NCBI GenBank assembly: GCA_945893145.1
Contig: CAMDDZ010000034.1
Location: forward strand, 1 to 54,996
Length of the DNA: 54,996 bases
Direction: 5' to 3'
DNA from: Rhodoplanes serenus
Lineage (GTDB): Bacteria; Pseudomonadota; Alphaproteobacteria; Rhizobiales; Xanthobacteraceae
The translations under genes and the position numbers were made by a program. Every line of letters starts with the position of its first letter. Position 1 is the stretch's first letter. The notes below the pieces were generated by a model that did no database searches, was not told the DNA's origin, and saw nothing but the letters and a program-made list of their open reading frames with translations. Shown in pieces: positions 25,253 through 33,830 of the stretch.

Positions 25253-25864
25253 TCAGAGCCGATAGCCGAAAATATCGCAATCGGTGCGCTTCTCGATGTG
25301 GCGGCCGAAGCGGAATTTCAACTCGGGTCCGTCGAACGGCGGCTGTTCGAGCTTCTGTTCCGCATCCGAGAACGGCTCGACCTCCAGCACCACGAAGGTG
25401 TGGCCTTTGCTGTTGCCACCGGTTACGGCGGGGAAATCGCGCTCGAGCGCGCCGGGCTCGCTGAACTCAAACACGCGCTCCAATCCCATGGAGCGCGCAA
25501 TCGCCGCGTAGTCGTTGTCCTTGTAATTGGGCAAGCCGGCGTTGGAGGTCGCCCCATAGACGCGGTTCGACACCAGGATGTGGGTCAGGTTCGGCAGGTT
25601 CATCTGCCGCTCGACCATCAGCATGCCGGGGTTCATGCAGAACGCGCCGTCGCCCATGAAAGCCCAGATTTTCAGCTCTGGCCGCGCCAGTGCGAGGCCC
25701 GACGAGAACATGGTCGAGAGACTCATCGAGGCGTCGAGATAGAATGTCGCCTCGGTGTCGCGGGTCGCGGCCCACCAAGCTTGGCCCGAGTTACCCGCCG
25801 AGGTGACGACGATTTCGTCGCGGCGGTGCTTGGCCAGCGTGCGGAAGGCGTCGAGATATTTCAT
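25253..25864 (-). CDS. Thiamine-diphosphate decarboxylase, C-terminal (TPP-binding) subunit
   Basis: 203 residues starting at the ATG at 25864. It carries the cofactor motif GDG (71-73) followed 26 residues later by Asn100 (SNRVYG), the standard GDG...N pattern that holds Mg-diphosphate. It equals only the C-terminal third of a full-length 2-oxoacid decarboxylase. The other half is the gene directly before it, overlapping by one base (TGATG). The closest known two-subunit arrangements are sulfopyruvate decarboxylase (ComD/ComE) and phosphonopyruvate decarboxylase types. Product and substrate remain inference. Confidence 0.85.
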   Translation of the reverse strand: MKYLDAFRTLAKHRRDEIVVTSAGNSGQAWWAATRDTEATFYLDASMSLSTMFSSGLALARPELKIWAFMGDGAFCMNPGMLMVERQMNLPNLTHILVSNRVYGATSNAGLPNYKDNDYAAIARSMGLERVFEFSEPGALERDFPAVTGGNSKGHTFVVLEVEPFSDAEQKLEQPPFDGPELKFRFGRHIEKRTDCDIFGYRL

Positions 25865-26388
25865 CAGTGCCCTCCTGTCTTGCCGCGCAGCAGGTCGCGC
25901 GTGAACAGAATCACCATGGGGCGGGAGAATGTCCGGGTGTGATGATAGCTGCGCGAGATCAACCCGATGTCGTCCGGATCGTCGATCACCTGATACGGCA
26001 TGTTGATCGCATCCAGCACCGGCTTCAGATAAAGGCCGTTCGAGATGTGATGCTTGTGATGGTCGCCGCCGGCGCCGCGCAGCGTCAGCATCAGGAACAG
26101 CGGGATTTCGTAGGTGTAGTTGATCTTGGTGATGGCGTAGATCACCGTCATGAAGCCGGACGCACCCATCAGCGCGGCCGAGCCCATCGCGCCCATGTAG
26201 GCCCCGGAACAGAGCCCGATCGCGGATTCCTCGCGGTTCACCGGCACATGAACGAAACGCTGATCCGTTTCGAGGGTCTTGATGACGCCCATCAGCCAAT
26301 TGTCGGGAAGGCTCGCCACCAGCTTGACGCCACAGGACGCCAGCTCGTCGGCGATCCGCTTCGCCACATCTGGGGTTTTGTCGCTCAT
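25864..26388 (-). CDS. Thiamine-diphosphate decarboxylase, N-terminal (pyrimidine-binding) subunit
   Basis: 174 residues from the ATG at 26388 (MSDKTPDVAKRIADELASCG). The conserved Glu that activates the thiamine ring lies in NREESAIGLCSGAYMG (Glu53/54). Further on are TLRGAGGDHHKHHISNG and a domain end at about 170. It corresponds to the PYR domain alone, so an active site needs the partner encoded next. A longer frame to 26469 exists but has no support as the start. It follows the molybdenum hydroxylase gene by 32 nt. Confidence 0.83.
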   Translation of the reverse strand: MSDKTPDVAKRIADELASCGVKLVASLPDNWLMGVIKTLETDQRFVHVPVNREESAIGLCSGAYMGAMGSAALMGASGFMTVIYAITKINYTYEIPLFLMLTLRGAGGDHHKHHISNGLYLKPVLDAINMPYQVIDDPDDIGLISRSYHHTRTFSRPMVILFTRDLLRGKTGGH

Positions 26389-26420
26389 CGGCAAAGAGAC
26401 TATCGGCTCCAGCCGGACCG

Positions 26421-28844
26421 TCAATGTCCTGGCGCGGTTTGCGCTTTGGCCGTGTGGAGCGCGCGCCATACTGTTTCGGACGTGATCGGCAGGGTGATGT
26501 CGCGCACGCCGAGGTGCCAGAGCGCATCGATCACCGCATTGCCGATAGCGGCCGGCGCGCCGATGGCGCCGCTCTCGCTGGCGCCCTTGACGCCGAGCGG
26601 GTTGCTCGGCGCCGGTGTCGCGATGAAAGCAGTGTGGAACGACGGCAGGTCGGCGGCGCGCGGCATGCCGTAGTCCATGAAACTCGCTGTCAGAAGCTGT
26701 CCGGAGTCCGGATCATAGACGATCTGCTCGCGCAGCGCCTGGCCGATGCCTTGCGCCAAGCCACCATGAACCTGGCCTTCGACGATCATCGGATTGATCA
26801 CGACGCCGCAATCGTCCGCCGCGTAGAGATCGCGCAGCGTCACCGTGCCGGTGTCGGGATCGACGATGACAACCGCGAGGTGCATCGCCTGCGGATCGTT
26901 GGTGTCGGGCGGATCATAGAATTCGCTGACCTCGAGCCCCGGATCGAGCGAGCCGTCCGCCGGCAATGCCGCGCCATGATAGGCGATGTCCGCCACCTCG
27001 GCGAAGCACACCGACCGGTCGGTGCCGCGCACGCGGAACGTGCCCCGCCGGTATTCGACGTCGGCCGGCGCGCATTCCATCATCTGGGCAGCAAAGCGCG
27101 TCGCCTTGGCGATGACCTTGTCGGCGGCGCGATAGATCGCGGTGCCGGCGACCGATGCCGAGCGCGCCCCCCAGGTGCCGTTGCCGAACGGAATGCGGTC
27201 GGTGTCGCCTTCGACCAGACGGATGTCGTCGATCGGTAGGCCGAGCCGGTCCGCCGCGATCTGGCTGAAGGTGATCTCGTGGCCCTGGCCGTGCGAATGG
27301 CTACCGGCGAAGATCGTGACTTTGCCGTCGCTGTGCACACGCACCACCGCGTTTTCCCAGCCGCCATGCAGGCCGCCGCGCTTGGCGAGATTGCCGCTCG
27401 GCCCGGTGCCCGCCTTGTCGATGAAGGCGGCGAGGCCGATCCCCATCAGGACGCCGCGCTGGCGGAGCTGTTTTTGCTCACGCCGCAGCGCGTCGTAGTC
27501 CGCCAACTCAAGAAGCTTGTCGAGCAACGCTGGCGGATCGCCGGAATCGTAAACCCGGCCGCCGGGTGCCGGATAGGGAAAATCATCGCGCCCGATCAGA
27601 TTGCGCCTTCGCATCTCGACCACATCGATGCCGAGCTCGCGGGCGCCGCGCTCCAGCAATCGCTCATTGTTCCACGTCGCTTCCGGCCGGCCCGAGCCCC
27701 GATAGGCGTCGATCGGCACCGTGTTGGTGTAGACGCCGCGAACACGCAGGTGAAGGTTCGGCGTGCGGTAGAGGCCGGTGATGGTCTGCGGATAGGAATT
27801 GCCGGGAATGCTCGGCGCAAAGTTGCTGAGATAGCCGCCGAGCGCCGCCAGCGTATCGACCTGCATGGCGACGATGCGGCCGTCCTTGTCGAAGCCCATG
27901 CGCGCTGTGGTGTCGTGATCGCGGGCCTGCGCGTCGGACAGGAAGGTCTCGGTCCTGGTCGCCGTCCATTTCACCGGGCGATGCAGCTGCTGCGAAGCCC
28001 AAACCACGGTGGACACTTCGGTTGCGAAGAATCCCTTGACGCCGAAGCCGCCGCCGACGTCCGGCGAGATGACGCGGATTTTGTGCTCCGGGATGTGCAG
28101 CGTGTAGATCGAAAGCCAGCGGCGCAGATAGTGCGGCTGCTGGCTCGTGGCATAGAGTGTGTAGTGGTCTGCCGCCGCGTCGTAGTCGCAGAGATAGGCG
28201 CGGGGCTCCATCGGGTTGGCGGACAGCCGGCTGTTGGTGAGATGCAGTTCGACGACCTTGGCGGCGGATTTCAGTGAGGCCTCGGTCTTGTGGCGGTCGC
28301 CGCGTTCGATTTCGAACACCAGGTTGTTGCCGAACTGCGGATGGACGAGCGGCGCGCCGGTTGCGACCGCGGCTCGCGTGGTGGTCACCGCAGGCAGCGG
28401 CTCATAGTCGACGGTGACGGCTTCCGCCGCATCCTCGGCGGCAAAGCGTGTTTCCGCGATCACGGCCGCCACGATATCGCCGACATGATGAACCGCATCG
28501 CGCGCGAAAGCAGGGCGCGGTGCGCAATTCATCGGCCGCCCGTCGGAAAACGGCATCGGATGCACGACGGTGAGCTCGCCATGGCCCGCCTTGTCCCAGT
28601 CGGCGGCGGTGAGAACCAGCAGCACGCCGGGCATGTGCGCCGCTGCTTTCGTATCGATCGACCGGATGCGTGCGTGAGCGTGGGGGCTGCGTACGAACGC
28701 GCACCACGCTGTGCCCGGCAGATGCACGTCGTCGACATATCGACCTTGGCCTTGGACGAAGCGGACATCCTCGCGCCGCCGCAGCGGCTTGCCGATCAAG
28801 CTGTCCTGTTCCGCGATACTCTCGGGCGGCATGACAATCTGCAT
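26421..28844 (-). CDS. Xanthine-dehydrogenase-family molybdopterin-binding large subunit
   Basis: 807 residues from the ATG at 28844. The N-terminal hammerhead domain opens IGKPLRRREDVRFVQGQGRY. The Mo-cofactor regions include VGGGFGVKG, the loop DAYRGSGRPE (non-CO-dehydrogenase type; no Cys), GSHSHGQGH and the end motif GASESGAIGAPA with the catalytic Glu. These enzymes hydroxylate N-heterocycles or oxidise aldehydes with water. The 2Fe-2S and FAD partner subunits that normally accompany it are not in the window. The gene overlaps the aldolase stop by one base (TGATG), so it belongs to the operon. Confidence 0.92.
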   Translation of the reverse strand: MQIVMPPESIAEQDSLIGKPLRRREDVRFVQGQGRYVDDVHLPGTAWCAFVRSPHAHARIRSIDTKAAAHMPGVLLVLTAADWDKAGHGELTVVHPMPFSDGRPMNCAPRPAFARDAVHHVGDIVAAVIAETRFAAEDAAEAVTVDYEPLPAVTTTRAAVATGAPLVHPQFGNNLVFEIERGDRHKTEASLKSAAKVVELHLTNSRLSANPMEPRAYLCDYDAAADHYTLYATSQQPHYLRRWLSIYTLHIPEHKIRVISPDVGGGFGVKGFFATEVSTVVWASQQLHRPVKWTATRTETFLSDAQARDHDTTARMGFDKDGRIVAMQVDTLAALGGYLSNFAPSIPGNSYPQTITGLYRTPNLHLRVRGVYTNTVPIDAYRGSGRPEATWNNERLLERGARELGIDVVEMRRRNLIGRDDFPYPAPGGRVYDSGDPPALLDKLLELADYDALRREQKQLRQRGVLMGIGLAAFIDKAGTGPSGNLAKRGGLHGGWENAVVRVHSDGKVTIFAGSHSHGQGHEITFSQIAADRLGLPIDDIRLVEGDTDRIPFGNGTWGARSASVAGTAIYRAADKVIAKATRFAAQMMECAPADVEYRRGTFRVRGTDRSVCFAEVADIAYHGAALPADGSLDPGLEVSEFYDPPDTNDPQAMHLAVVIVDPDTGTVTLRDLYAADDCGVVINPMIVEGQVHGGLAQGIGQALREQIVYDPDSGQLLTASFMDYGMPRAADLPSFHTAFIATPAPSNPLGVKGASESGAIGAPAAIGNAVIDALWHLGVRDITLPITSETVWRALHTAKAQTAPGH

Positions 28845-29617
28845 CAGCCGAACAGCGGCACCGGCGATCCGCCGGCGTCTTCGCCGCGCGCTTTCAGCTT
28901 GCGGCAGAAATAATTCCAGGAATGCTCCCAATGCACAGGCGTCATGACCTGTCCGTGACGCTTGCGGCGGGTCGCCGGGCTCGGCATGCCGGCGCGGAAT
29001 CCCGCGCTCAGGCCCGCCAACTGCGCCTTGCAGGCCTTCTCCAGAAAGATGCCGACGCAGGCCGCGTGCATCACCGAGGTGCCGCAGAACGTCACGCCAT
29101 GGTTGCCCATCAGGACGGCGAAGTTTTTGCCCAGCGCGTTGGCGAGCGCGACGCCTTCGTCCTTGGTGGTGATCAGCGCGACGTCATCTTCGTGGCGCGG
29201 CACCTCGACGAAATAGTCGGCATCGACCGTGAACGGCTGCAATGGGTCGAGCGAGGAGGAGAACACGCAGGCATGAAATGGATGCGTGTGCGCGACAACT
29301 TGCACGTCCGGCCGCAGACGCAGGATTTCGGAATGGATCGGCCATTCCGAATGACGGCCGCCACTGCCGGACATCTGTTTGCCGTCCCAATCGAGCAGCA
29401 CGAAGTCCTGCGGACCCAGCACTTCGCCGAGCCCGATGCGGTTGCGCTTCATCCAGAAGCCGCGGCCGGACGGATCGCGCAGCGACAGATGGCCGAGCGT
29501 CATGTCGCCGTGACCTTCCATTTCGAGGATGCGGCAGGCGCGCGAAACCTCGGCCAGCGCGGCGTGCAGGTTTGGTTCAAGAGCCGGATCGGTCACCGGG
29601 CGGCCTCTCAATGGCAA
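28844..29617 (-). CDS. Class II aldolase/adducin-family protein
   Basis: 257 residues. Zinc ligands are His110 and His112 in VAHTHPFH and His173 in MGNHGV; the catalytic acid is Glu91 in HSEWPIH. Members split or decarboxylate phosphorylated or free sugar-acid substrates (fuculose-P aldolase, ribulose-5-P epimerase, 4-hydroxy-3-prenyl or hydroxy-phthalate decarboxylase types). The C-terminal tail (about 215-257, VHWEHSWNYFCRKLK) is longer than in sugar aldolases and resembles the decarboxylase-like branch (tentative). It sits 25 nt after the permease gene. Confidence 0.87.
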   Translation of the reverse strand: MPLRGRPVTDPALEPNLHAALAEVSRACRILEMEGHGDMTLGHLSLRDPSGRGFWMKRNRIGLGEVLGPQDFVLLDWDGKQMSGSGGRHSEWPIHSEILRLRPDVQVVAHTHPFHACVFSSSLDPLQPFTVDADYFVEVPRHEDDVALITTKDEGVALANALGKNFAVLMGNHGVTFCGTSVMHAACVGIFLEKACKAQLAGLSAGFRAGMPSPATRRKRHGQVMTPVHWEHSWNYFCRKLKARGEDAGGSPVPLFG

Positions 29618-29642
29618 TAACGCGGAGCCCGTTCCTTTGTAG

Positions 29643-30407
29643 TCAAGCGACTTCGCGTTGCCAATAGACGACGCGGCGGCGCACCAGCATCAGCGCCTGA
29701 TCGAGCACGAATCCGCAAACGCCGATCACGAAGATCGCCGCATAGACGTGGGAGAAGGAAAAGCGCGTGCTCCAGATCGTGATGTAATAGCCGAGCCCGA
29801 TTGAATCGCCGATCATCTCGGTGATCACCACGACGATGATCGCGACCGGCAGTGCGACGCGCAGGCCCGCAAAGACGCTCGGCAGCGCCGCCGGCAAGAT
29901 CACCCGCCGCAGGATGACGAAGCGGCTGGCGCCGAAATTTGCTGCCGTCCAGATCAGCCGGGTTTGAATGCCGCGAAAGCCGAAGAAGGCCGTCACCACG
30001 ATCGGATAGAGGCATTCGAGGAACGTGAACGCGATTTTCGATGGTGTGCCGATGCCAAAGATGTAGGTAAACACCGGAAACAGCGCGATCTTCGGCACGG
30101 GATAGCCGAGAAAGAAAATCGGCTCGAACAGATTGCGCCACACGGTCGATCGCGCCATCGCGGCGGCGAATGGGATGCCGATCAGGGCCGCGAGCGTGTA
30201 TCCCACGAACGCGCGGGAAACCGTGACGCTGGCGTGATAGACGAGCTGCCCGTTGCCGATTTCCGTCACCAGCACCGACCACACTTGCGCGGGACTTGGC
30301 AGCAGGCGCGACTCCACCAGACCGGTGCCGACCGCCGCCTGCCAGATCAGCAGCAGCAGCGGGATCGAATACCACCGCGCGATCAGGTTTCCGGCCTGCG
30401 CGATCAT
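29643..30407 (-). CDS. NitT/TauT-type ABC transporter permease (second system, b)
   Basis: 254 residues from the ATG at 30407, which overlaps the preceding permease stop by 4 nt. Six spans are predicted, with the ATPase-docking loop TAANFGASRFVILRRVILPA. The sequence differs clearly from its neighbour, so the two permeases probably form a heterodimer. Downstream genes are enzymes, which supports uptake coupled to breakdown. Confidence 0.9.
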   Translation of the reverse strand: MIAQAGNLIARWYSIPLLLLIWQAAVGTGLVESRLLPSPAQVWSVLVTEIGNGQLVYHASVTVSRAFVGYTLAALIGIPFAAAMARSTVWRNLFEPIFFLGYPVPKIALFPVFTYIFGIGTPSKIAFTFLECLYPIVVTAFFGFRGIQTRLIWTAANFGASRFVILRRVILPAALPSVFAGLRVALPVAIIVVVITEMIGDSIGLGYYITIWSTRFSFSHVYAAIFVIGVCGFVLDQALMLVRRRVVYWQREVA

Positions 30408-31180
30408 TGCAGAGCCTGCTCTTCGGTGCCGATCAGGTGTCCCTTCAGTACGCGGCGCCGGATCGCCATCAGGATCCGGTCGCTGCCAAAGCCCAGCACC
30501 GCGAAGCAGACGATGCCGGCAAACATCAGGTCGAAGCGCACCCATTCCTCGCCGAAACTGATCAGATTGGCGAGGCCGGCTTTCGACCCGATCAACTCTG
30601 CGGCGAACAGCACGACGAAAGCGTGAGCGAGGCCGATGCGGATGCCGGAGAACAGTTGCGGCGCGGCGGCCGGGATGATGACGCGGAAGAACACCGTGCG
30701 TGGCGGCGTTCCCATGTTCTGCGCGGCCCAGACCAGGATCGGATTGATCGAGAGCACGGCATGGCGCGACGCGATGAACACCGGGAAGAACACCGAAAAC
30801 GCGATGATGCTGATCTTCGATGCGTGGCCGAGGCCGAACAGCAGCAGGAAGATCGGCAGGAACGCGATCTTCGGTATGGAAAAGAGCAGCGACACCAGTG
30901 GATCGAAGAAATGCCGCACGCCAGGCACCATGCCGGCGCCAAGTCCGGCGACAATGCCGGCCGCAGTGCCGATCGCAAATCCAAGGGCGACGCGATAGAG
31001 GCTCGCTGCCAGCGCGACAAACAACTCGCCCGTAATCGCAAGCTCCCACAATCCAGCGACGATCAGTGTCGGCGCCGAAAGATAACGCGGCAGGACATCG
31101 AGGCGCCCGAACACCTCCCAGGCCACGAGAGCGAGGACAGGTACAGTCCAGTTCAGGATCAAGGTGGATTTGTTCGTCAC
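30404..31180 (-). CDS. NitT/TauT-type ABC transporter permease (second system, a)
   Basis: 258 residues with six hydrophobic spans. The docking loop is AAQNMGTPPRTVFFRVIIPA. The N-terminus MTNKSTLILNWTVPVLALVA has the usual short polar head. The start overlaps the ATPase stop by 4 nt. Having two distinct permease genes in tandem is less common than the single SsuC-like gene of the first system. Confidence 0.9.
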   Translation of the reverse strand: MTNKSTLILNWTVPVLALVAWEVFGRLDVLPRYLSAPTLIVAGLWELAITGELFVALAASLYRVALGFAIGTAAGIVAGLGAGMVPGVRHFFDPLVSLLFSIPKIAFLPIFLLLFGLGHASKISIIAFSVFFPVFIASRHAVLSINPILVWAAQNMGTPPRTVFFRVIIPAAAPQLFSGIRIGLAHAFVVLFAAELIGSKAGLANLISFGEEWVRFDLMFAGIVCFAVLGFGSDRILMAIRRRVLKGHLIGTEEQALQ

Positions 31181-31962
31181 GCGCCTTCCTCCAGCGCGCG
31201 CGCTTTCAACACCTCTTCACGCAACAAGTCCCAGACGTGGCCGCGCAGGTCGAGATACTCCTTCGACTTGCGGAACTCGGCCGTGCGTTCGACGTCGGGA
31301 ACGCGAATGTCGGCTTTGATGCGGCCGGGGCGCGCCGTGAAGACGATGACGCGGGTCGCGAGATAGATCGACTCGTCGATGTCATGGGTGACGAACAGCG
31401 CGGTCTTGCGCGTGCGGCGCCAGATCGATTGCAGCTCCTCCTGCAACAGCTCGCGGGTCTGCGAATCCACCGCGCCGAACGGTTCGTCCATCAGCATGAT
31501 TTGGGGGTCGAGCGCGAACAAGCGAGCCAGCGCGACGCGCTGCTTCATTCCGCCGCTGAGCTGGCCCGGATAGAGGTCGCCGTAGCGGGCGAGGTGCACA
31601 AGGTCGAGATATTCGCGCGCCTTGGCGTCGCGCTCGGCCTTGGCCAGGCCCTTCATCTCCAGCGGCCAGGCGACGTTTTCCAAGGCGGTGAGCCAGGGAA
31701 ACAACGACAGGTCCTGAAACATCATGCCGCGATCGGGGCCGGGCGGGCCGATCGGCCGCCCGTTGAGGCTCATCTCGCCAGCGGTCGCGGGCTCAAAGCC
31801 GCCGACGATGTGCAGGAACGTGCTCTTGCCGCATCCCGAGGGGCCGACAATGGAAACGAACTCGTGCTCCTCGATCGACAGCGACAGCTTGTCGATCGCC
31901 GTGATGCCGTGGCCATCGGCCGTGAAGGTCTTGTCCAGATTCTTCACCTCCAGCAGCGGCAT
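31177..31962 (-). CDS. NitT/TauT-type ABC transporter ATPase (second system)
   Basis: 261 residues. Walker A is GPSGCGKST (40-48), the signature is LSGGMKQR, Walker B is IMLMDEPF, and the H-loop is FVTHDIDE; nothing is missing. It is the first gene of the long minus-strand operon. The GMC oxidoreductase starts divergently 219 nt away, so both promoters should lie in 31963-32181, where I see no clear operator. The matching binding protein is probably the one at 33831-34817, on the far side of the oxidoreductase. Confidence 0.94.
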   Translation of the reverse strand: MPLLEVKNLDKTFTADGHGITAIDKLSLSIEEHEFVSIVGPSGCGKSTFLHIVGGFEPATAGEMSLNGRPIGPPGPDRGMMFQDLSLFPWLTALENVAWPLEMKGLAKAERDAKAREYLDLVHLARYGDLYPGQLSGGMKQRVALARLFALDPQIMLMDEPFGAVDSQTRELLQEELQSIWRRTRKTALFVTHDIDESIYLATRVIVFTARPGRIKADIRVPDVERTAEFRKSKEYLDLRGHVWDLLREEVLKARALEEGA

Positions 31963-32181
31963 CGCAGGCTCGGTTCTTGGTTACGCATTGAGGCGCGAAG
32001 TGTCGGCATTCGTTCCGCTGCGATCTTGCAAGACGCGCGCCATCGCAACACACGACGGTGCTTTCGCCGATCACGATCCGGATTGCGATTTTTGCCCTGT
32101 CAAAGGCTATCGGCTAGACTGAAATGCAGCAATGGCTTTTTGTCGCAGCGGCGCGAAGCGCTCCTTGAAATGCGAGTGACG

Positions 32182-33813
32182 ATGCCCGCTGCGCGCGAAT
32201 TCGATTATGTCATCGTCGGCGCGGGCTCGGCCGGTTGCGTGCTGGCCGCCCGGCTGAGCGAAGATCCCGCCGTCCGCGTCCTGCTGCTTGAAGCCGGCGG
32301 CTGGGACTGGCACCCGCTGTTGCGCATTCCGCTCGGGGTTGGACGGATTTGGGGCTTCGGCCGTTTCGACTGGGGCTACCACACCGAGCCTGAGCTGCAC
32401 GCCGGTGGACGCCGGATCGAAACCGCGCGCGGCAAGGTGATCGGCGGCTCCAACTCCATCAATGCGATGGGCTACATCCGCGGCCATCGTGGTGATTACG
32501 ATCGTTGGGCATCGCGCGGGCTTGCGGGCTGGTCCTACGCGGACGTGCTTCCCTACTTCAAACGAGCTGAGACATGGGAGGACGGCGAGACGCCTTATCG
32601 CGGCGGCGGCGGGCCGATCTATGTTCGCCGCACCAAGGACATCGATCCGCTGTACGACGCTTACATCGCGGCGGGCGTACGCGCCGGTCATCCATTCACG
32701 GACGACTACAACGGCGCGCAGCAGCACGGCTTCGGCTGGGCGCAATGGACAATTCGGCAGGGGCGCCGCGACAGCACCGCGCGCGCCTATTTGCATCCGG
32801 TTCTCGGCCGGCGGAATCTCACCGTTCATACCGGCGCGCTGGCGCGTCGGATCGTGCTGGAAGGCGGCCGCGCCGTTGGCGTCGAGTTCACGCAGGGCGG
32901 CGAGAGTGAAGTTGCGCGCGCGGCGCGCGAGGTGATCCTGTGCGGCGGCTCGATCAACACGCCGCAGCTCCTGATGCTGTCCGGCATCGGCGATCCCGAT
33001 CATTTGCGCGAATTGGGGATCGGTGTCGCGATGCCGCTGCCCGGTGTCGGCCGCAACCTGCAGGATCATTATGCCGCCGGCTTGTTTCACGAGCGCCGCG
33101 AGGCGGGACCTTTCGTTGCGGCGACACGCTTCGATCGGCTCGCGTTCAATTTCGCGCGTGCCTATGTGGCGGGCTCTGGCCCTGCGACCGACGTGCCGAG
33201 CGGCTTCATGGCGTTCGTGAAGACCGATCCGAGCCTCGCCATGCCGGACATTCAGTTCCTGTTCCGATCGGGTCCATCGAGCGCCGGTCCGTGGTTTCCA
33301 GGAATCAAGCCGGCGTGGAGTGACGCTTTTGTTTGCCGGCCGGTGTTGCTGCGGCCGGCGAGCCGCGGACGCATTCTGTTGCGGTCCGCCGATCCGGCCG
33401 ATCGCGTGCGCATCCAGCAGAATTTCTTGAGCGACGCGCGCGACCTGCCGGTGCTTCGCAAGGGACTCAAACTGTTGCGTGAGGTCGCCGCGCAACCGGC
33501 GCTTGATCGTTTCCGCGGTCGCGAGCTCGGCCCTGGCGCCGACGTGCAGAGCGACGCCGATCTGGATTCCTATATCCAGAGCACCGGCGCCACGGCCCAT
33601 CATCCGTGCGGCACATGCCGGATGGGGACGGACAGCGACGCGGTCGTCGATGGCAGCTTGCGGCTGCGTGGCGTTGAGGGCGTGCGCGTGGCCGATGCCT
33701 CGGTGATGCCCGATCTGGTCGGCGGCAACATCAACGCTGCCGTGATCATGATCGCGGAGAAGGCGGCCGACCTGATCCAGGGCAAACCCGCGCCGGCGCG
33801 GGTGCAAGTTTAG
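32182..33813 (+). CDS. GMC-family FAD-dependent oxidoreductase (choline-dehydrogenase-like)
   Basis: 543 residues. The FAD dinucleotide loop [20 protein letters not shown] begins near residue 8. GMC signatures follow at [19 protein letters not shown] (about 83-101) and [14 protein letters not shown] (about 256-270). The catalytic pair is His473-His474 in [10 protein letters not shown], with Asn in GGNINAAV near 515. It oxidises primary or secondary alcohols such as choline, polyethylene glycol or alkanols. I chose the ATG at 32182 with GAG about 7 nt upstream; the in-frame ATG at 32170 would add MRVT. It is divergent from the operon and may make its aldehyde or acid substrate (inference). Confidence 0.93.
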   Translation: MPAAREFDYVIVGAGSAGCVLAARLSEDPAVRVLLLEAGGWDWHPLLRIPLGVGRIWGFGRFDWGYHTEPELHAGGRRIETARGKVIGGSNSINAMGYIRGHRGDYDRWASRGLAGWSYADVLPYFKRAETWEDGETPYRGGGGPIYVRRTKDIDPLYDAYIAAGVRAGHPFTDDYNGAQQHGFGWAQWTIRQGRRDSTARAYLHPVLGRRNLTVHTGALARRIVLEGGRAVGVEFTQGGESEVARAAREVILCGGSINTPQLLMLSGIGDPDHLRELGIGVAMPLPGVGRNLQDHYAAGLFHERREAGPFVAATRFDRLAFNFARAYVAGSGPATDVPSGFMAFVKTDPSLAMPDIQFLFRSGPSSAGPWFPGIKPAWSDAFVCRPVLLRPASRGRILLRSADPADRVRIQQNFLSDARDLPVLRKGLKLLREVAAQPALDRFRGRELGPGADVQSDADLDSYIQSTGATAHHPCGTCRMGTDSDAVVDGSLRLRGVEGVRVADASVMPDLVGGNINAAVIMIAEKAADLIQGKPAPARVQV

Positions 33814-33830
33814 TCCATCAAAGCGGCGCG

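Noticed and set aside
29643..31049. 468-residue frame over two permease genes
   Set aside because: The true permease starts at 30407, overlapping the previous stop by 4 nt; the rest is an off-frame reading.
31066..32181. Plus-strand extension of the GMC oxidoreductase frame (to 915 aa)
   Set aside because: It is antisense to the ABC ATPase and lacks any domain; the FAD loop begins right after the ATG at 32182.
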